Positions 1 to 9,225 of a DNA stretch of 64,000 nt are shown here, piece after piece; positions within the stretch are counted from its first letter, which is position 1; each line of letters starts with the position of its first letter. The stretch is taken from NCBI RefSeq assembly GCF_021083305.1, contig NZ_JAJFAY010000006.1, positions 62,001 to 126,000 of the forward strand, written 5' to 3'. Below the pieces are notes generated by a model. That model ran no database searches. It saw nothing but the letters and a program-made list of their open reading frames with translations, and had not been told where the DNA came from. The DNA is from Haladaptatus sp. DYF46 (GTDB lineage: Archaea > Halobacteriota > Halobacteria > Halobacteriales > Haladaptataceae). A program made the position numbers and the translations under genes.

Positions 1-1
1 C

Positions 2-658
2 GGGATGGCGCACCTCGGCGCGGAGGATGCACGTCTCGCCCGGACGGAGGAACACGCCGGACTCCGGGACAATGTGGGTATCCAGCCGATGCCCGAGGGA
101 CCGCTGGGCAAACGGTGGTCGTTCCGCGGCGGTTCCTGTCTCAGCCCGTTCACCGACGACGTTTCCAAGCACGAAGTCGGCGACCGCTCGAACGAGTTCG
201 TGAAGTACATGATGCAACCGGACAACCAGTCCGACTACTTCGCGGCGTCCGCACCCGTCTTCATGCCGGTACGGAAGAGTCAGGAGCAGATGGACCTCTT
301 CACGAAGAACCCGACGAAGCTTCCCGACGACTGGCTCGACGCGTTCGTCACCCAAGCACAGAAGACTCGGCGCTACGGCGTCTACGGCGGCGGACAGGAC
401 ACGCCGTTCCTCGGCTCGGTCGAAGGTTCGACGACCGGATACAGTCAAGCGATTTCGGCCATTCTGGGCTCGAACAAGGACCCGAAGGAAGCGTTGGTCA
501 GCATGGCCAACAACGTTCGGAACGAGGCGAACAAGAAGCTCGACTACACGCTCGATAGCAACTCGGAGAAACCGAGCCTGGACGACGCCCCGAAGGAGGT
601 GCAGGATTGGATCACCGGTTCCAACAACACGCCGAAAATCTGGAATCCGTACGAATGA
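2..658 (+). CDS. Sugar ABC transporter substrate-binding protein, C-terminal part (5' end outside window)
   Basis: The frame is open from the left edge and ends at a TGA, leaving about 218 codons of a larger protein. The tail alternates aromatic and acidic helices (KKLDYTLD, VQDWI) and ends WNPYE, as in the C-terminal lobe of haloarchaeal family-1 sugar-binding proteins of CUT1 transporters, which capture sugar outside the membrane. The lipoprotein signal would lie upstream and cannot be seen. The MalK-type ATPase follows on the same strand after 195 bases, and the matching permeases probably lie on the opposite strand at 3839-5665. Family assignment rests on the C-terminal lobe and on context, so the substrate is unknown. 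Confidence 0.72.
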   Translation, partial: GMAHLGAEDARLARTEEHAGLRDNVGIQPMPEGPLGKRWSFRGGSCLSPFTDDVSKHEVGDRSNEFVKYMMQPDNQSDYFAASAPVFMPVRKSQEQMDLFTKNPTKLPDDWLDAFVTQAQKTRRYGVYGGGQDTPFLGSVEGSTTGYSQAISAILGSNKDPKEALVSMANNVRNEANKKLDYTLDSNSEKPSLDDAPKEVQDWITGSNNTPKIWNPYE

Positions 659-763
659 CGCCGAGGTGGGTACACCCGCCGTTCCCGACACCACATCCAT
701 GAGTCCCGTCAGGTCCGGTCCGGGTCGATAACCTCCGCCACCCGATCCACTGAAACGACGATT

Positions 764-777
764 TCTCCGTTCGGAGA
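764..777. repeat. Small inverted repeat between binding-protein and ATPase genes
   Basis: Arms TCTCCG and CGGAGA are separated by two T residues. The element lies after the binding-protein stop and about 45 bases before the TATA box of the next gene, so it could be a transcript end or a regulator site. The same arm core occurs in the larger palindrome at 9474-9495. Confidence 0.4.
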
Positions 778-815
778 GCCGTATCTGATTGGAAATTCCC
801 GTCGACGACGACGGA

Positions 816-826
816 ATATTTTTATA
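816..826 (+). promoter_or_regulatory. TATA box of the malK-type gene
   Basis: An A/T-only 11-base run is centred about 33 bases before the ATG at 854. This suggests the ATPase has its own promoter and a very short or absent leader. Confidence 0.65.
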
Positions 827-853
827 GACAACTGTTCCCTATCAACATGGTAT

Positions 854-2008
854 ATGGGACGAATAGTTTTCGATTCCGTTCAAAAAGTCTACGGCGGCAA
901 AACGGTTGCGGTCGATAATTTCGAACTCGAGGTCGCCGACGGAGAATTCCTGACGCTGGTCGGGCCGAGCGGTTCGGGCAAATCGACGACGCTCCGGATG
1001 CTCGCCGGGCTCGAAGAGATAACGGCTGGGGAGATATCCATCGACGACGAAGTCGTGAATTTTCTCCCACCTCGTGACCGGGATATCGCCATGGTGTTCC
1101 AGAACTACGCACTGTATCCGCACCTCAGCGTGCGTGAAAACCTCGCGTTCGGGCTCAAGCGTTCGACGACGCTCGACAAGGCGGAAATCAACCGACGCGT
1201 CGAGGAGACGGCCGATCTGCTTGGCATCCCGGAACTCCTCGACAACAAACCCCGTCAGCTGTCCGGCGGACAGAAACAGCGCGTGGCGACGGGACGCGCT
1301 ATCGTCCGCGAACCGGAGGTGTTCCTCTTCGACGAACCGCTGTCGAACCTCGACGCGAAACTCCGCAAACACATGCGGACGGAGCTCAATCGCATCCAAC
1401 AGGAACTCGGCACGACCACCATCTACGTCACGCACGACCAGGAGGAGGCGATGACGATGTCGGACCGAATCGCCATCCTGAACCACGGCGAACTCCAGCA
1501 GGTGGGCAGCCCACGGGAGGTGTACAACGACCCCACGAACCTGTTCGTGGCCCAGTTCATCGGGAGTCCGAGTATGAACATCTTCAACGGAATCATCGAG
1601 GACCGACAAGGAGTCGCTCGGTTCACGGGACAGATCGACCACGTCTTCTCGGACGAGATCGCCGAGAAGGCCGAACGCACCGCCTCGGACCGATTCGTCC
1701 TCGGCATCCGACCGGAGGACCTCGAACTGTGCGAATCGTCCCACCGGAACGCAAGCGCGGTCACCGTCGAACTGGTCGAACCGCTCGGTCGGGACAACCT
1801 TCTGTACTTTGAGCCGGCGGCGACGGGGGCGGACGTGGACGAAGAGCGAGAATACGTTATGTTCGTCCCGCCGGACGTGAATCCCGACGTCGACGACGAG
1901 GTGTACGTCACCTTCGACGATGAAGACATTCACCTGTTCGACGAGGAGACGGGCGACAACCTTCTCGTCGAGAAGCAGACACAGCGGGAAGACCCACCGG
2001 TTCGATAG
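854..2008 (+). CDS. CUT1-type sugar ABC transporter ATP-binding protein (MalK/UgpC family)
   Basis: This 384-residue ATPase would energise sugar import on the cytoplasmic face. Visible motifs are Walker [10 protein letters not shown] (37-45), Q-loop VFQNYALYP (about 81-89), signature LSGGQ (136-140), Walker B VFLFDEP (156-162) and H-loop THDQ (His194). A C-terminal regulatory TOBE/MOP-like domain spans about 230-384, the length usual for MalK relatives. The chosen ATG follows a TATA box. The gene is convergent with a chaperonin-like gene, and a short T-run near 2112 could end its transcript. It probably serves the binding protein upstream and the two minus-strand permeases at 3839-5665. A second MalK homologue is present at 48074. 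Confidence 0.93.
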   Translation: MGRIVFDSVQKVYGGKTVAVDNFELEVADGEFLTLVGPSGSGKSTTLRMLAGLEEITAGEISIDDEVVNFLPPRDRDIAMVFQNYALYPHLSVRENLAFGLKRSTTLDKAEINRRVEETADLLGIPELLDNKPRQLSGGQKQRVATGRAIVREPEVFLFDEPLSNLDAKLRKHMRTELNRIQQELGTTTIYVTHDQEEAMTMSDRIAILNHGELQQVGSPREVYNDPTNLFVAQFIGSPSMNIFNGIIEDRQGVARFTGQIDHVFSDEIAEKAERTASDRFVLGIRPEDLELCESSHRNASAVTVELVEPLGRDNLLYFEPAATGADVDEEREYVMFVPPDVNPDVDDEVYVTFDDEDIHLFDEETGDNLLVEKQTQREDPPVR

Positions 2009-2121
2009 CCGGTTGAGGAAAACGGACGGCTCCCTGCCGATCAGATGGGGACCGACCACTCGACGGCGACACCCGTATTCGTACGCAACTCCGCTCTCGC
2101 CACCATCGACCCTTTTTCGAG

Positions 2122-3768
2122 TTACGACGATGCTCCGTCGAGCGGACTGCCGGGGGTCGCGTTGTAGAGGATGCCGTCGATGCGGAGGTAGCTGTTCGTG
2201 AACTCGACGCCGCGAACGAATCCGCTGGTCCGAACGAGTTGCGGGTCGAACGCGCCGTGGTCGAGCACGTCGTCGACGACGACTCCGTTCGCGGTGATTC
2301 CCGCCCGTCCATTCCCGCCGGCGTGACGGCTCCGGAGGTCGAGCACGGTACCGAGCGCATCGCAACCGGCGTTCCGAGCCAGCGTCAGCGGAATCGTCTC
2401 TATCGCGTCCGCGAACGCTTCCACCGCGAGCTGTGCCCGTCCGGGGACGCCCGGTGCGAAGTCGCGAAGCGCCACCGCCGCGGCGATTTCCGCCGCCCCG
2501 CCGCCGGGAAGCGCTTCCGGGCGCATCACCGCCGCTCGAACGGCGTTCAACCCGTCCTTGACCCGCCGCTCGGCTTCGCGGGCGACGGAGTCGCTGCCGC
2601 CGCGGACGACGAACGACACAGCCTCGGGGACATCCGGGCCGGTCGCCATCACTGCCAACCAGCTCTCGTCCTGCTGGTCGAACCGTTGGTCGATGCGTAC
2701 GGGTGCCGTCGCTTCGGCATCCACCACGTCGGCCGAAACGAGCGGCGTCGATACCGTTGCTCCAGTCGCACGGGCGAGGAACTCGATGCGCGAATCCTTC
2801 ACGTTCTGCACCGTGAGCACGCCACGGCTACCCAGCTCTTGGGCGATATCGCGGTGAATATCCCCGCTCGCGAGGACGGCAACCGCGCCTGTCGCGCGAA
2901 TCGCGGCCGCGATGTCGTCGAACCGTCGTGTGTCCACGGCCCGCACGCCGTCGAACCCGTCCGTGTCCGCCGTCACGTTGCCCTGAAACGCCGGGTCCCG
3001 GGGTGCCACGTCGCCGCCGACCAGCAGCGCCGGTCCCTCGACCGGCAGTTCGCCGGTTCCCCAGTACGGTTCCTTGGGAAGGAACGCACCGGGCACGAGG
3101 GACGAATCGGCGACGCCCCCGCCCGGCATCGCCTCCGTTCGGACGAACGAGAGGTCCACCGAACCGGTTTGCGGGTTCGACACACGGAGGACGGCCTCCA
3201 CGACGGGGTCGGCGAGGCCGTGCAGCGACCAGGATTTCGTGCTCCCGTTCGTCATCCCGGTTATCGCCACGTTCCGAAGGAGGTCGCGGTCGAGCGATGC
3301 ACCGTTTGACGACGCTAGCGAGACGCTGGAACCATCCCAGACTTCGAGCGTCCGCTGGGCGGCGATGGAGAACCCCTCGATGACGGTCGTCGGGGCGACG
3401 CCCTCGGCGACGAGGTCGAGCCCGGCGGTGAGCAGTTCGCTCGTCAGCAGTACCGTCGTCGTCGTCCCATCCCCGAAGTCGTCCTCCTGTGCCTCCGCCG
3501 TTTCGATGAGGTGTTGTGCGACCGGATGGTTCGTCTCCCCCTCGAACTCCTCGATGATGGAAATCCCATCGTTGCTCGCGAGTCCGCGAATTTCGTCGTC
3601 TTGCTGTCGGCGAACGACGAGTTTGTCGAGGCCCGACGGTCCGAGCGTGCTCCGGACGAGGCTCCCCATCTCCTCGGCCGCGGTGCTGATGATTTCACTC
3701 GTTTCGGACCGGTCGAAACGGGTGTATCCGGAGATTTGACCGGATGGGGAAGTAGGTGGTTGCTCCAT
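2122..3768 (-). CDS. Divergent group II chaperonin (thermosome/CCT-like) paralogue 1
   Basis: The 548-residue product aligns along its length with archaeal thermosome subunits. ATP-site motifs are intact: LGPSGLDKL (42-50), SNDG (65-68), GDGTT (99-103), a second catalytic Asp in VKDGL (Asp405) and PGGGAAE (421-427), followed by the conserved QLAVEAFADAI helix. The Gly/Met-rich tail of housekeeping thermosomes is absent, and the middle apical region is unlike them. A GTG at 3789 is an alternative start; the ATG at 3768 fits the usual N-terminus better. It is the last gene of a minus-strand run after two sugar permeases, 70 bases behind the second. It is probably an active ATPase; its clients are unknown. 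Two more paralogues lie at 58501 and 60181. Confidence 0.85.
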   Translation of the reverse strand: MEQPPTSPSGQISGYTRFDRSETSEIISTAAEEMGSLVRSTLGPSGLDKLVVRRQQDDEIRGLASNDGISIIEEFEGETNHPVAQHLIETAEAQEDDFGDGTTTTVLLTSELLTAGLDLVAEGVAPTTVIEGFSIAAQRTLEVWDGSSVSLASSNGASLDRDLLRNVAITGMTNGSTKSWSLHGLADPVVEAVLRVSNPQTGSVDLSFVRTEAMPGGGVADSSLVPGAFLPKEPYWGTGELPVEGPALLVGGDVAPRDPAFQGNVTADTDGFDGVRAVDTRRFDDIAAAIRATGAVAVLASGDIHRDIAQELGSRGVLTVQNVKDSRIEFLARATGATVSTPLVSADVVDAEATAPVRIDQRFDQQDESWLAVMATGPDVPEAVSFVVRGGSDSVAREAERRVKDGLNAVRAAVMRPEALPGGGAAEIAAAVALRDFAPGVPGRAQLAVEAFADAIETIPLTLARNAGCDALGTVLDLRSRHAGGNGRAGITANGVVVDDVLDHGAFDPQLVRTSGFVRGVEFTNSYLRIDGILYNATPGSPLDGASS

Positions 3769-3838
3769 AGAAAACAGAACGGACCCCACCCGACTTTACT
3801 TTTGTGAAAATTCGTGTCGTTCTGCCCGCGGACGTCCG

Positions 3839-4711
3839 TTACGACTTGACGGCACCCTCCGCCAGTCCCTCGACGAGGTAGCGTTGGAGGAAGACGAACA
3901 GCAGGAGGAGCGGCAAACTGACGGCCGTCGAACCGGCCATGATGAGCCCCCAGTTGACCGTGTTCTGTCCGATCCACGAGCCGATTCCCGGCGGCAACGT
4001 CTTCTTGGTCGGGTCGTTGATGAGCACGAGCGCGAAGAGAAACTCGTTCCACGCCAGAATCCACCCGAAGATGAACGTCGTCGCGATGGCGGGCGCGGAC
4101 AGCGGGAGAATGACACTGATGACCGCCCCGATTCGGGTGCTGCCGTCGACCATCGCCGCCTCTTCTAGTTGGGCGGGGAGGTTCTCGTAGAATCCCCGCA
4201 ACATCCACGTGGTAAACGGTAACGTGAAGGCGATGTACGCGATGACGAGGCCGGTGAGCGTGTTGAACAGCCCGAGGTCACGGAAGACGAGAAACAGCGG
4301 GATGACGATGACGACGTACGGGAACATCTGCGTGATGAGGAGGAACGTCGCGACCAACTTTCGACCGCGGAATCGCAATCGTCCGATGCTGTACGCCCCG
4401 AAGATACAGACGACGATGCTGATGAGCGTGGACGCCAGCGAGACGATGGCGCTGTTGATGAACCACGTGAGAAACGTCGTCTGGTTCAGCATCGTCATGT
4501 AGTTGTTCAGGCTCACCCCGCTTAGCCAGCCAGTGATACCGATTTGCGTTAGCTCCTCGACGGTCGTCACGTTCACCGACGTGACGACCATCCAGATGAT
4601 GGGGAACAGGACGATGAGCGTGAGACTCCACACGAACGCGTGGAATCCGATCGTTCTGAGCATCGGGTCGTTCAGGAACGACGAGTTCGATTGCGGTGAT
4701 TTGGTTGCCAT
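3839..4711 (-). CDS. CUT1-type sugar ABC transporter permease (MalG family)
   Basis: This 290-residue inner subunit has about six membrane segments, beginning near residue 24 (a Leu/Ile/Val-rich stretch). The cytoplasmic EAA loop, which docks on the ATPase, is visible near residues 190-210 as LEEAAMVDGS followed by ILPLSAPA. The C-terminus ends in the EGAVKS tail common to MalG relatives. It starts 12 bases after the stop of the partner permease, so the two are surely co-transcribed, and the chaperonin-like gene follows. With the plus-strand ATPase and binding protein it would make a full importer. Substrate is unknown; the nearby beta-galactosidase hints at galactosides, which is only inference. 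Confidence 0.93.
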   Translation of the reverse strand: MATKSPQSNSSFLNDPMLRTIGFHAFVWSLTLIVLFPIIWMVVTSVNVTTVEELTQIGITGWLSGVSLNNYMTMLNQTTFLTWFINSAIVSLASTLISIVVCIFGAYSIGRLRFRGRKLVATFLLITQMFPYVVIVIPLFLVFRDLGLFNTLTGLVIAYIAFTLPFTTWMLRGFYENLPAQLEEAAMVDGSTRIGAVISVILPLSAPAIATTFIFGWILAWNEFLFALVLINDPTKKTLPPGIGSWIGQNTVNWGLIMAGSTAVSLPLLLLFVFLQRYLVEGLAEGAVKS

Positions 4712-4723
4712 ATCGTGTTCACC

Positions 4724-5665
4724 TCACACCTGACCGATGTCCTGCCGGTAGAGCTGGAGGTACACCAGTCCGTACCCGAGCATGATGACCATCATGACCA
4801 TTCCGATGGCGCTCGCCAACCCGACGGAGTTCGACAGGAACGCGTTGTTGTACACGTACACCGGAAGCACCATCGAGGACATCCCCGGACCACCGCTCGT
4901 CAGCACGAATATCATGGTGAAATTGTTGAACGTCCACAGACTCATCAGCAGTGTCGTCACGATGATAACCGGCTGTAGGTACGGAAGCGTAATGTGGCGG
5001 AACAGCTCCCATCGGGAGGAGCCGTCGACGAGCGCCGCCTCGTACAGCGAATCGGGAATCGCTTTCATCGCGGCGAGGAAGCTGATCATGAAGAACGGGA
5101 AGTTTCGCCACACCCAGCCGAGCATGGCCGAAAACAGCGCGAACTTCGAACTCCCGATCCACGGAATCGCGCCGAGGCCGACCAGCCGCAAGAGGCCGTT
5201 GAACACCCCGAGATTGTAGTTGTACATCCACTGGAAGTTCAGCGCCACGGCGATGTACGGCATCGCCCACGGCAGCAAGAGCAACCCCTGTACGACGTTT
5301 CGCCCTCGAAATTCGCGGTTGAGAAGGACGGCGAAACCCATCCCGACGAGGAGCATGATGATGATCGAGCCGAACGCCCACGAGACGGTGTTGAGCAACA
5401 CCTGCCAGAACTCCGGCCACCCCGACAGTATCTTCACGTAGTGTGCCGGGCCGACCCACGTCGGCGGGGTGATTCCGTTGTACTCGTTCATGCTCAGGTA
5501 CGCCGCACGGAAGACGGGATAGACGCTTACCAGACCGAGCGAGACCAGGGTCGGAACGAGAAACAACCAACCCCAGACGCTCTCCTTCGACAGGAGGTGG
5601 CGATACTTTCGCGGTAGCGAAACTCGGTTGAGAAACTGATTCCGTAACTGATAGTATTTCACCAT
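4724..5665 (-). CDS. CUT1-type sugar ABC transporter permease (MalF/UgpA family)
   Basis: The 313-residue protein has about six membrane helices and an EAA loop (YEAALVDGSS followed by ITLPYLQP) with the downstream GGPG turn typical of MalF-type subunits. The frame is open further upstream, but that extension would overlap the divergent gene at 5780. The ATG at 5665 lies about 35-40 bases after an AT-rich box (5698-5709), so it is preferred. It is the first gene of a minus-strand operon: permease, permease, chaperonin. The family usually has a partner permease and a MalK ATPase; the first follows directly and the second is on the other strand at 854. Confidence 0.92.
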   Translation of the reverse strand: MVKYYQLRNQFLNRVSLPRKYRHLLSKESVWGWLFLVPTLVSLGLVSVYPVFRAAYLSMNEYNGITPPTWVGPAHYVKILSGWPEFWQVLLNTVSWAFGSIIIMLLVGMGFAVLLNREFRGRNVVQGLLLLPWAMPYIAVALNFQWMYNYNLGVFNGLLRLVGLGAIPWIGSSKFALFSAMLGWVWRNFPFFMISFLAAMKAIPDSLYEAALVDGSSRWELFRHITLPYLQPVIIVTTLLMSLWTFNNFTMIFVLTSGGPGMSSMVLPVYVYNNAFLSNSVGLASAIGMVMMVIMLGYGLVYLQLYRQDIGQV

Positions 5666-5779
5666 GCTACTTCGTCTCACTACATTCCCCGGGATGGTAA
5701 TAACATTTTGGTACCGAACGTCCCGAAGCTCGGTGTCTAGTCGAAACACCCTTGACAGTCTAGTGAAATTGGACGTTGC

Positions 5780-6475
5780 ATGGCGTTCGAAACTGCATAC
5801 GGGGCCTGGCGCGCCAGGGTCGATTCGACCACCGACGCGTGGCGGGCCTTTCTCGACGCGGATGACTTCGGCGAGGCGGCCGAATCCATCGAATATTACG
5901 GCTGGACGGCGCCCGCGATCGGCGTGTTCGCCCACGTCCTCTTTCGGAGCGGATTTACGTACCTCATCGAACCGGGAGTGATGAAGGGCGGGGAACCGTT
6001 CCCGTCGCTGCTGTCGGCGTTCGTCCTCAACTTCGTCTACACGAGTTTCCAGACCCTGTTGCTGCTGTTCTTTTTCTTCGGAACGATCGGCGCGATCGCC
6101 GGGTTGATCGCCTCCAATCGAAGTCTCGACGTCACCACGTTCAAAGTCGGCGGGTACCTCTCCGTGGTGTTCGTTCCGATTTTCGTGGTCGCATCCGTTC
6201 TCGCGCTCACGATTTCCGGCTCGGACGTCGGCATCGCCGCCGTTTCCGGCGGCAACGTCTCACAGATGGCACCGAAGATCATGGAAGTACGGATGAACAT
6301 CCGGAGCACACAGCAGATGCAAATCGTACGGCTGCTCCGGATCAGCGGATGGCTTCTCTGCGCGCTCCTTCTTCGGCCGGTGCTCGCACGGCACTACGAT
6401 CTCGGTCGGATTCGAAGCACGATAGCACTGCTTCCGACGACCGTCGCCTTCGTCGTATTCACCTCGATGACGTGA
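5780..6475 (+). CDS. Multi-pass membrane protein, function unknown
   Basis: The 231-residue product has a soluble N-terminal section of about 45 residues followed by roughly five hydrophobic segments. One is a long Leu/Phe-rich stretch (LLLLFFFFG) near residues 93-115. The layout recalls Yip1-like or haloarchaeal YIP1-family membrane proteins, but no diagnostic motif was recognised. It is divergent from the sugar permease operon across a 114-base spacer, and its stop lies 81 bases before the beta-galactosidase start. Nothing in the sequence shows a role in sugar uptake; it may be an unrelated neighbour. Confidence 0.7.
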   Translation: MAFETAYGAWRARVDSTTDAWRAFLDADDFGEAAESIEYYGWTAPAIGVFAHVLFRSGFTYLIEPGVMKGGEPFPSLLSAFVLNFVYTSFQTLLLLFFFFGTIGAIAGLIASNRSLDVTTFKVGGYLSVVFVPIFVVASVLALTISGSDVGIAAVSGGNVSQMAPKIMEVRMNIRSTQQMQIVRLLRISGWLLCALLLRPVLARHYDLGRIRSTIALLPTTVAFVVFTSMT

Positions 6476-6556
6476 GTGGCGAGAATTCGGAGTCGAGAAC
6501 GAGCGCCGTTCGATGCCACCGATAGCTTGATAATAGTTTCCACGCCACACGAAGGT

Positions 6557-8557
6557 ATGTCGATAGGCGTGTGTTATTTTCCGGAACACTGGCCCCGCGA
6601 ACGGTGGACCATCGATGTCGAGCAGATGGCCGCGGCGGGAATCGAATACGTCCGCATGGGCGAGTTCTCCTGGTCGAGACTCGAACCGCGACCCGGCGAA
6701 CTCGACTTCGAGTGGCTCGAAACCGCGGTCGATCTCGTGCACGAGCATGGGATGAAGGCGGTACTATGTACCCCCACGGCGACGCCACCCAAGTGGTTGG
6801 TCGACGAGCATCCGGACATCCTTCAGGAGGAACCGGACGGGGGCGTCCGCCACTTCGGCAGTCGGCGACACTACTGCTTCAACTCGGAGACCTACCGAGA
6901 GCAGACCGACCGCATCGTCACCGCCCTCGCCGAACACTTCGCCGACCATCCGGCGGTCGTCGGCTGGCAGACCGACAACGAGTACGGCTGCCACGACACC
7001 ATCCGATGCTACTGCGACGACTGCGCGACGGCCTTTCGGAACTGGCTGCGTGAGAAGTACGGCGGTATCGACTCGCTGAACGAGTCGTGGGGGACGACGT
7101 TCTGGAGCCAGCATCACACCGATTTCGAGGAGATCGACCCGCCGCGTCACACGGTCACCGATCACCATCCGGGACGGTTGCTCGACTACCACCGCTTCGC
7201 GAGCGCGAGCGTCGTATCCTACAACCGGTCGCAAGCGGATCGACTGCGGGAGGCGAACGACGACTGGTTCGTCACCCACAACTTCATGTTCGATTTCGGC
7301 CAGCTAGACCCCTACGACGTCGGCGACGATCTCGACTTCGCCGCGTGGGATTCGTATCCGACCGGATTCCCCCAAGTCGCCGGCGACGATCCGGCCGATG
7401 CGGACGAACTTCGGCTCGGAAACCCGGACCAGATCGGATTCAATCACGACCGCTATCGCTGCGCCGCACCCGGGGACTTCTGGGTGATGGAGCAACAGCC
7501 GGGGTCGATCAACTGGCCGCCCGAGACCACCCAACCGGCAGCGGGTGCGATGCGTCTCTGGGCACACCACGCGGTCGCTCACGGTGCCGACGTCGTCTCC
7601 TACTTCAGGTGGCGACGGTGTCTGGAGGGACAGGAGCAGTATCACGCCGGGCTTCGAAAGCGGGACGGGACCGCCGATCGCGGATACCACGACGCGACGA
7701 CGGCGGCGGCGGAACTCGCCGATCTCGACCGGGGCTCGGTCAGCGCTCCCGTCGCGCTCGTCCTCGACTACGAAAGCCTCTGGGCGCTCGACGAACAGGC
7801 GATGTCGCCCGATTTCGACTATTGGAGCCACCTCCACACGTACTACCACGCGCTTCGCGGTCGGGGCGTACAAGTGGACGTACTTCCGACCGACGCCGAC
7901 TTCGAAGACTACGATGCGGTCCTCGCCCCATCGCTGCACCTCGTCGGCGACGATGTCGCGTCGACCTTCCGACGATACGTCGAGAGCGGCGGTCATCTGT
8001 TGTTCACGATTCGTTCGGGGGAGAAGGACCCGCACAACAAGCTTCATGCCACGCGACCGCCGGGACCGCTCGCCGACCTCGCGGGTGTTCGCGTCGATCA
8101 GCACGAGAGCGTCCCGGCGGACTCGTCCGACACCCACCTCTCGTATCGGGGCGAACGGTACGGATATCGAACGTGGGCGGAGTGGATCGACGCCGACGAC
8201 GCGAGGGTCGTGGGGCAGTACGCGACCGGGATCGGCGAGGGATGTACGGCCATCACCGTGCGTGAAGCCGAACCTGGGTCGGTCGCTTACGTCGGGATCT
8301 GGCCGGACGCCGACCTCGCGGACGCCCTCGTCTCCGACGTGCTCACGCGGGCCAACGTCACACACGCGGCCGACCCGCTCCCGGACCGCGTCCGGGTTGC
8401 CCACCGCGGCGATCTGACGTGGGTGTTCAATTACGGCGGCGAACCGATAGACGTCGACGTCGGCGATGCGGACGTTCGGTTAGGCGAGGAAACCGTTCCC
8501 GGCTATGATCTGCTCGTGATCGAGGGAACTCCTACAGACGTAACGGTGGAAAAGTAA
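6557..8557 (+). CDS. bgaH: GH42 beta-galactosidase
   Basis: The 666-residue enzyme hydrolyses terminal beta-galactosides in the cytoplasm. It closely resembles the 665-residue Haloferax BgaH in length, the N-terminal GVCYFPEHW motif and many blocks along the chain. The acid/base Glu142 lies in TDNEYG and the nucleophile Glu312 in WVMEQQPG. The GH42 zinc cluster is present as Cys107, Cys151, Cys153 and Cys156. A TATA-like box at 6529-6535 sits 25 bases before the chosen ATG, supporting a leaderless start rather than the longer open frame from 6476. No signal peptide is visible, so the sugar is presumably imported first, perhaps by the neighbouring CUT1 transporter. It is convergent with a ThuA-like gene, eight bases apart. 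Confidence 0.95.
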   Translation: MSIGVCYFPEHWPRERWTIDVEQMAAAGIEYVRMGEFSWSRLEPRPGELDFEWLETAVDLVHEHGMKAVLCTPTATPPKWLVDEHPDILQEEPDGGVRHFGSRRHYCFNSETYREQTDRIVTALAEHFADHPAVVGWQTDNEYGCHDTIRCYCDDCATAFRNWLREKYGGIDSLNESWGTTFWSQHHTDFEEIDPPRHTVTDHHPGRLLDYHRFASASVVSYNRSQADRLREANDDWFVTHNFMFDFGQLDPYDVGDDLDFAAWDSYPTGFPQVAGDDPADADELRLGNPDQIGFNHDRYRCAAPGDFWVMEQQPGSINWPPETTQPAAGAMRLWAHHAVAHGADVVSYFRWRRCLEGQEQYHAGLRKRDGTADRGYHDATTAAAELADLDRGSVSAPVALVLDYESLWALDEQAMSPDFDYWSHLHTYYHALRGRGVQVDVLPTDADFEDYDAVLAPSLHLVGDDVASTFRRYVESGGHLLFTIRSGEKDPHNKLHATRPPGPLADLAGVRVDQHESVPADSSDTHLSYRGERYGYRTWAEWIDADDARVVGQYATGIGEGCTAITVREAEPGSVAYVGIWPDADLADALVSDVLTRANVTHAADPLPDRVRVAHRGDLTWVFNYGGEPIDVDVGDADVRLGEETVPGYDLLVIEGTPTDVTVEK

Positions 8558-8565
8558 GACGCCGA

Positions 8566-9225
8566 TCAGGCACTCACCCATCGAACGGCGTTTCGAAGGA
8601 GGCGTCGGTACTGCGGGTTTTCGAACGCCTCGGCTGTGTGCCCGAGCGAGACGTAGCAGACGTTTCCGTCGCCGACCGTCCGTACCCACGCGACCGGATA
8701 GTCGTCGAGATCGGGGTGGTCCATCCGAGCGAGGACGCGTATCCCGTCCTCATCGTAATCGACCGTGTACGGTTCGTCGAACACGTCGAAATCCTCGACC
8801 CCAGCGGTAACCGGGTGATCGATGTCGACGATATCGACTCGAAACGTCGATTGCTCCGGATGGCCGATGAAGTGTCCGCCAAGCAACTCCCGGAGTTCCG
8901 GGAACGGTTCGTCCCGGTGGTCGATGCCACCGGACCCGTCGTGGGTACTGGTGATGTCCGCGGCACAGTGTATCCCGAGATAACCGCCACCATCCGCGAC
9001 GAACGAGCAGAGACCGTCTCGCTGAGCACTGGAAAGGGAGCTGTCGGTGAGATAGTCGGCGAGGACGTCGTAGTCGGCGAGGCTGCGCAGGGAATCTCGG
9101 TCCGTCGTTCGAGTCACGGCTACGTCGTCCCCGAGAGCGTCCTCGATACGTGGTGCCATTTCGTCGAATTCGTGGAAGGGAAACGTGTTCTCCCCGATGA
9201 GAAGCACGCTGGTTTTGTCGGTCAT
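8566..9225 (-). CDS. ThuA-like domain protein (class I amidotransferase-like fold)
   Basis: The 219-residue protein matches the ThuA family of sugar-utilisation proteins. Features are an N-terminal beta strand SVLLIGE, the GGYLGIHCAAD turn (about 95-105) holding the position of the family's nucleophile elbow, HFIGHPEQ (about 130), and a C-terminal WVRTVGDGNVCYVSLGH block. In bacteria ThuA relatives act in keto-disaccharide or trehalose-linked catabolism, but their reaction is mostly undefined. A second in-frame ATG exists at 9252; the 9225 start places the first strand normally. It is convergent with the beta-galactosidase and divergent from the IclR gene. Confidence 0.82.
   Translation of the reverse strand: MTDKTSVLLIGENTFPFHEFDEMAPRIEDALGDDVAVTRTTDRDSLRSLADYDVLADYLTDSSLSSAQRDGLCSFVADGGGYLGIHCAADITSTHDGSGGIDHRDEPFPELRELLGGHFIGHPEQSTFRVDIVDIDHPVTAGVEDFDVFDEPYTVDYDEDGIRVLARMDHPDLDDYPVAWVRTVGDGNVCYVSLGHTAEAFENPQYRRLLRNAVRWVSA

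Noticed and set aside
842-2365. Long open frame on the minus strand opposite the first ATPase gene
   Set aside because: It is antisense to a clear MalK-family protein and its product is Arg/Val-rich with no family features; the openness follows from high third-position GC.
5666-5935. N-terminal extension of the MalF-type permease
   Set aside because: It would overlap the divergent gene at 5780 on the opposite strand and lacks hydrophobic or family character.
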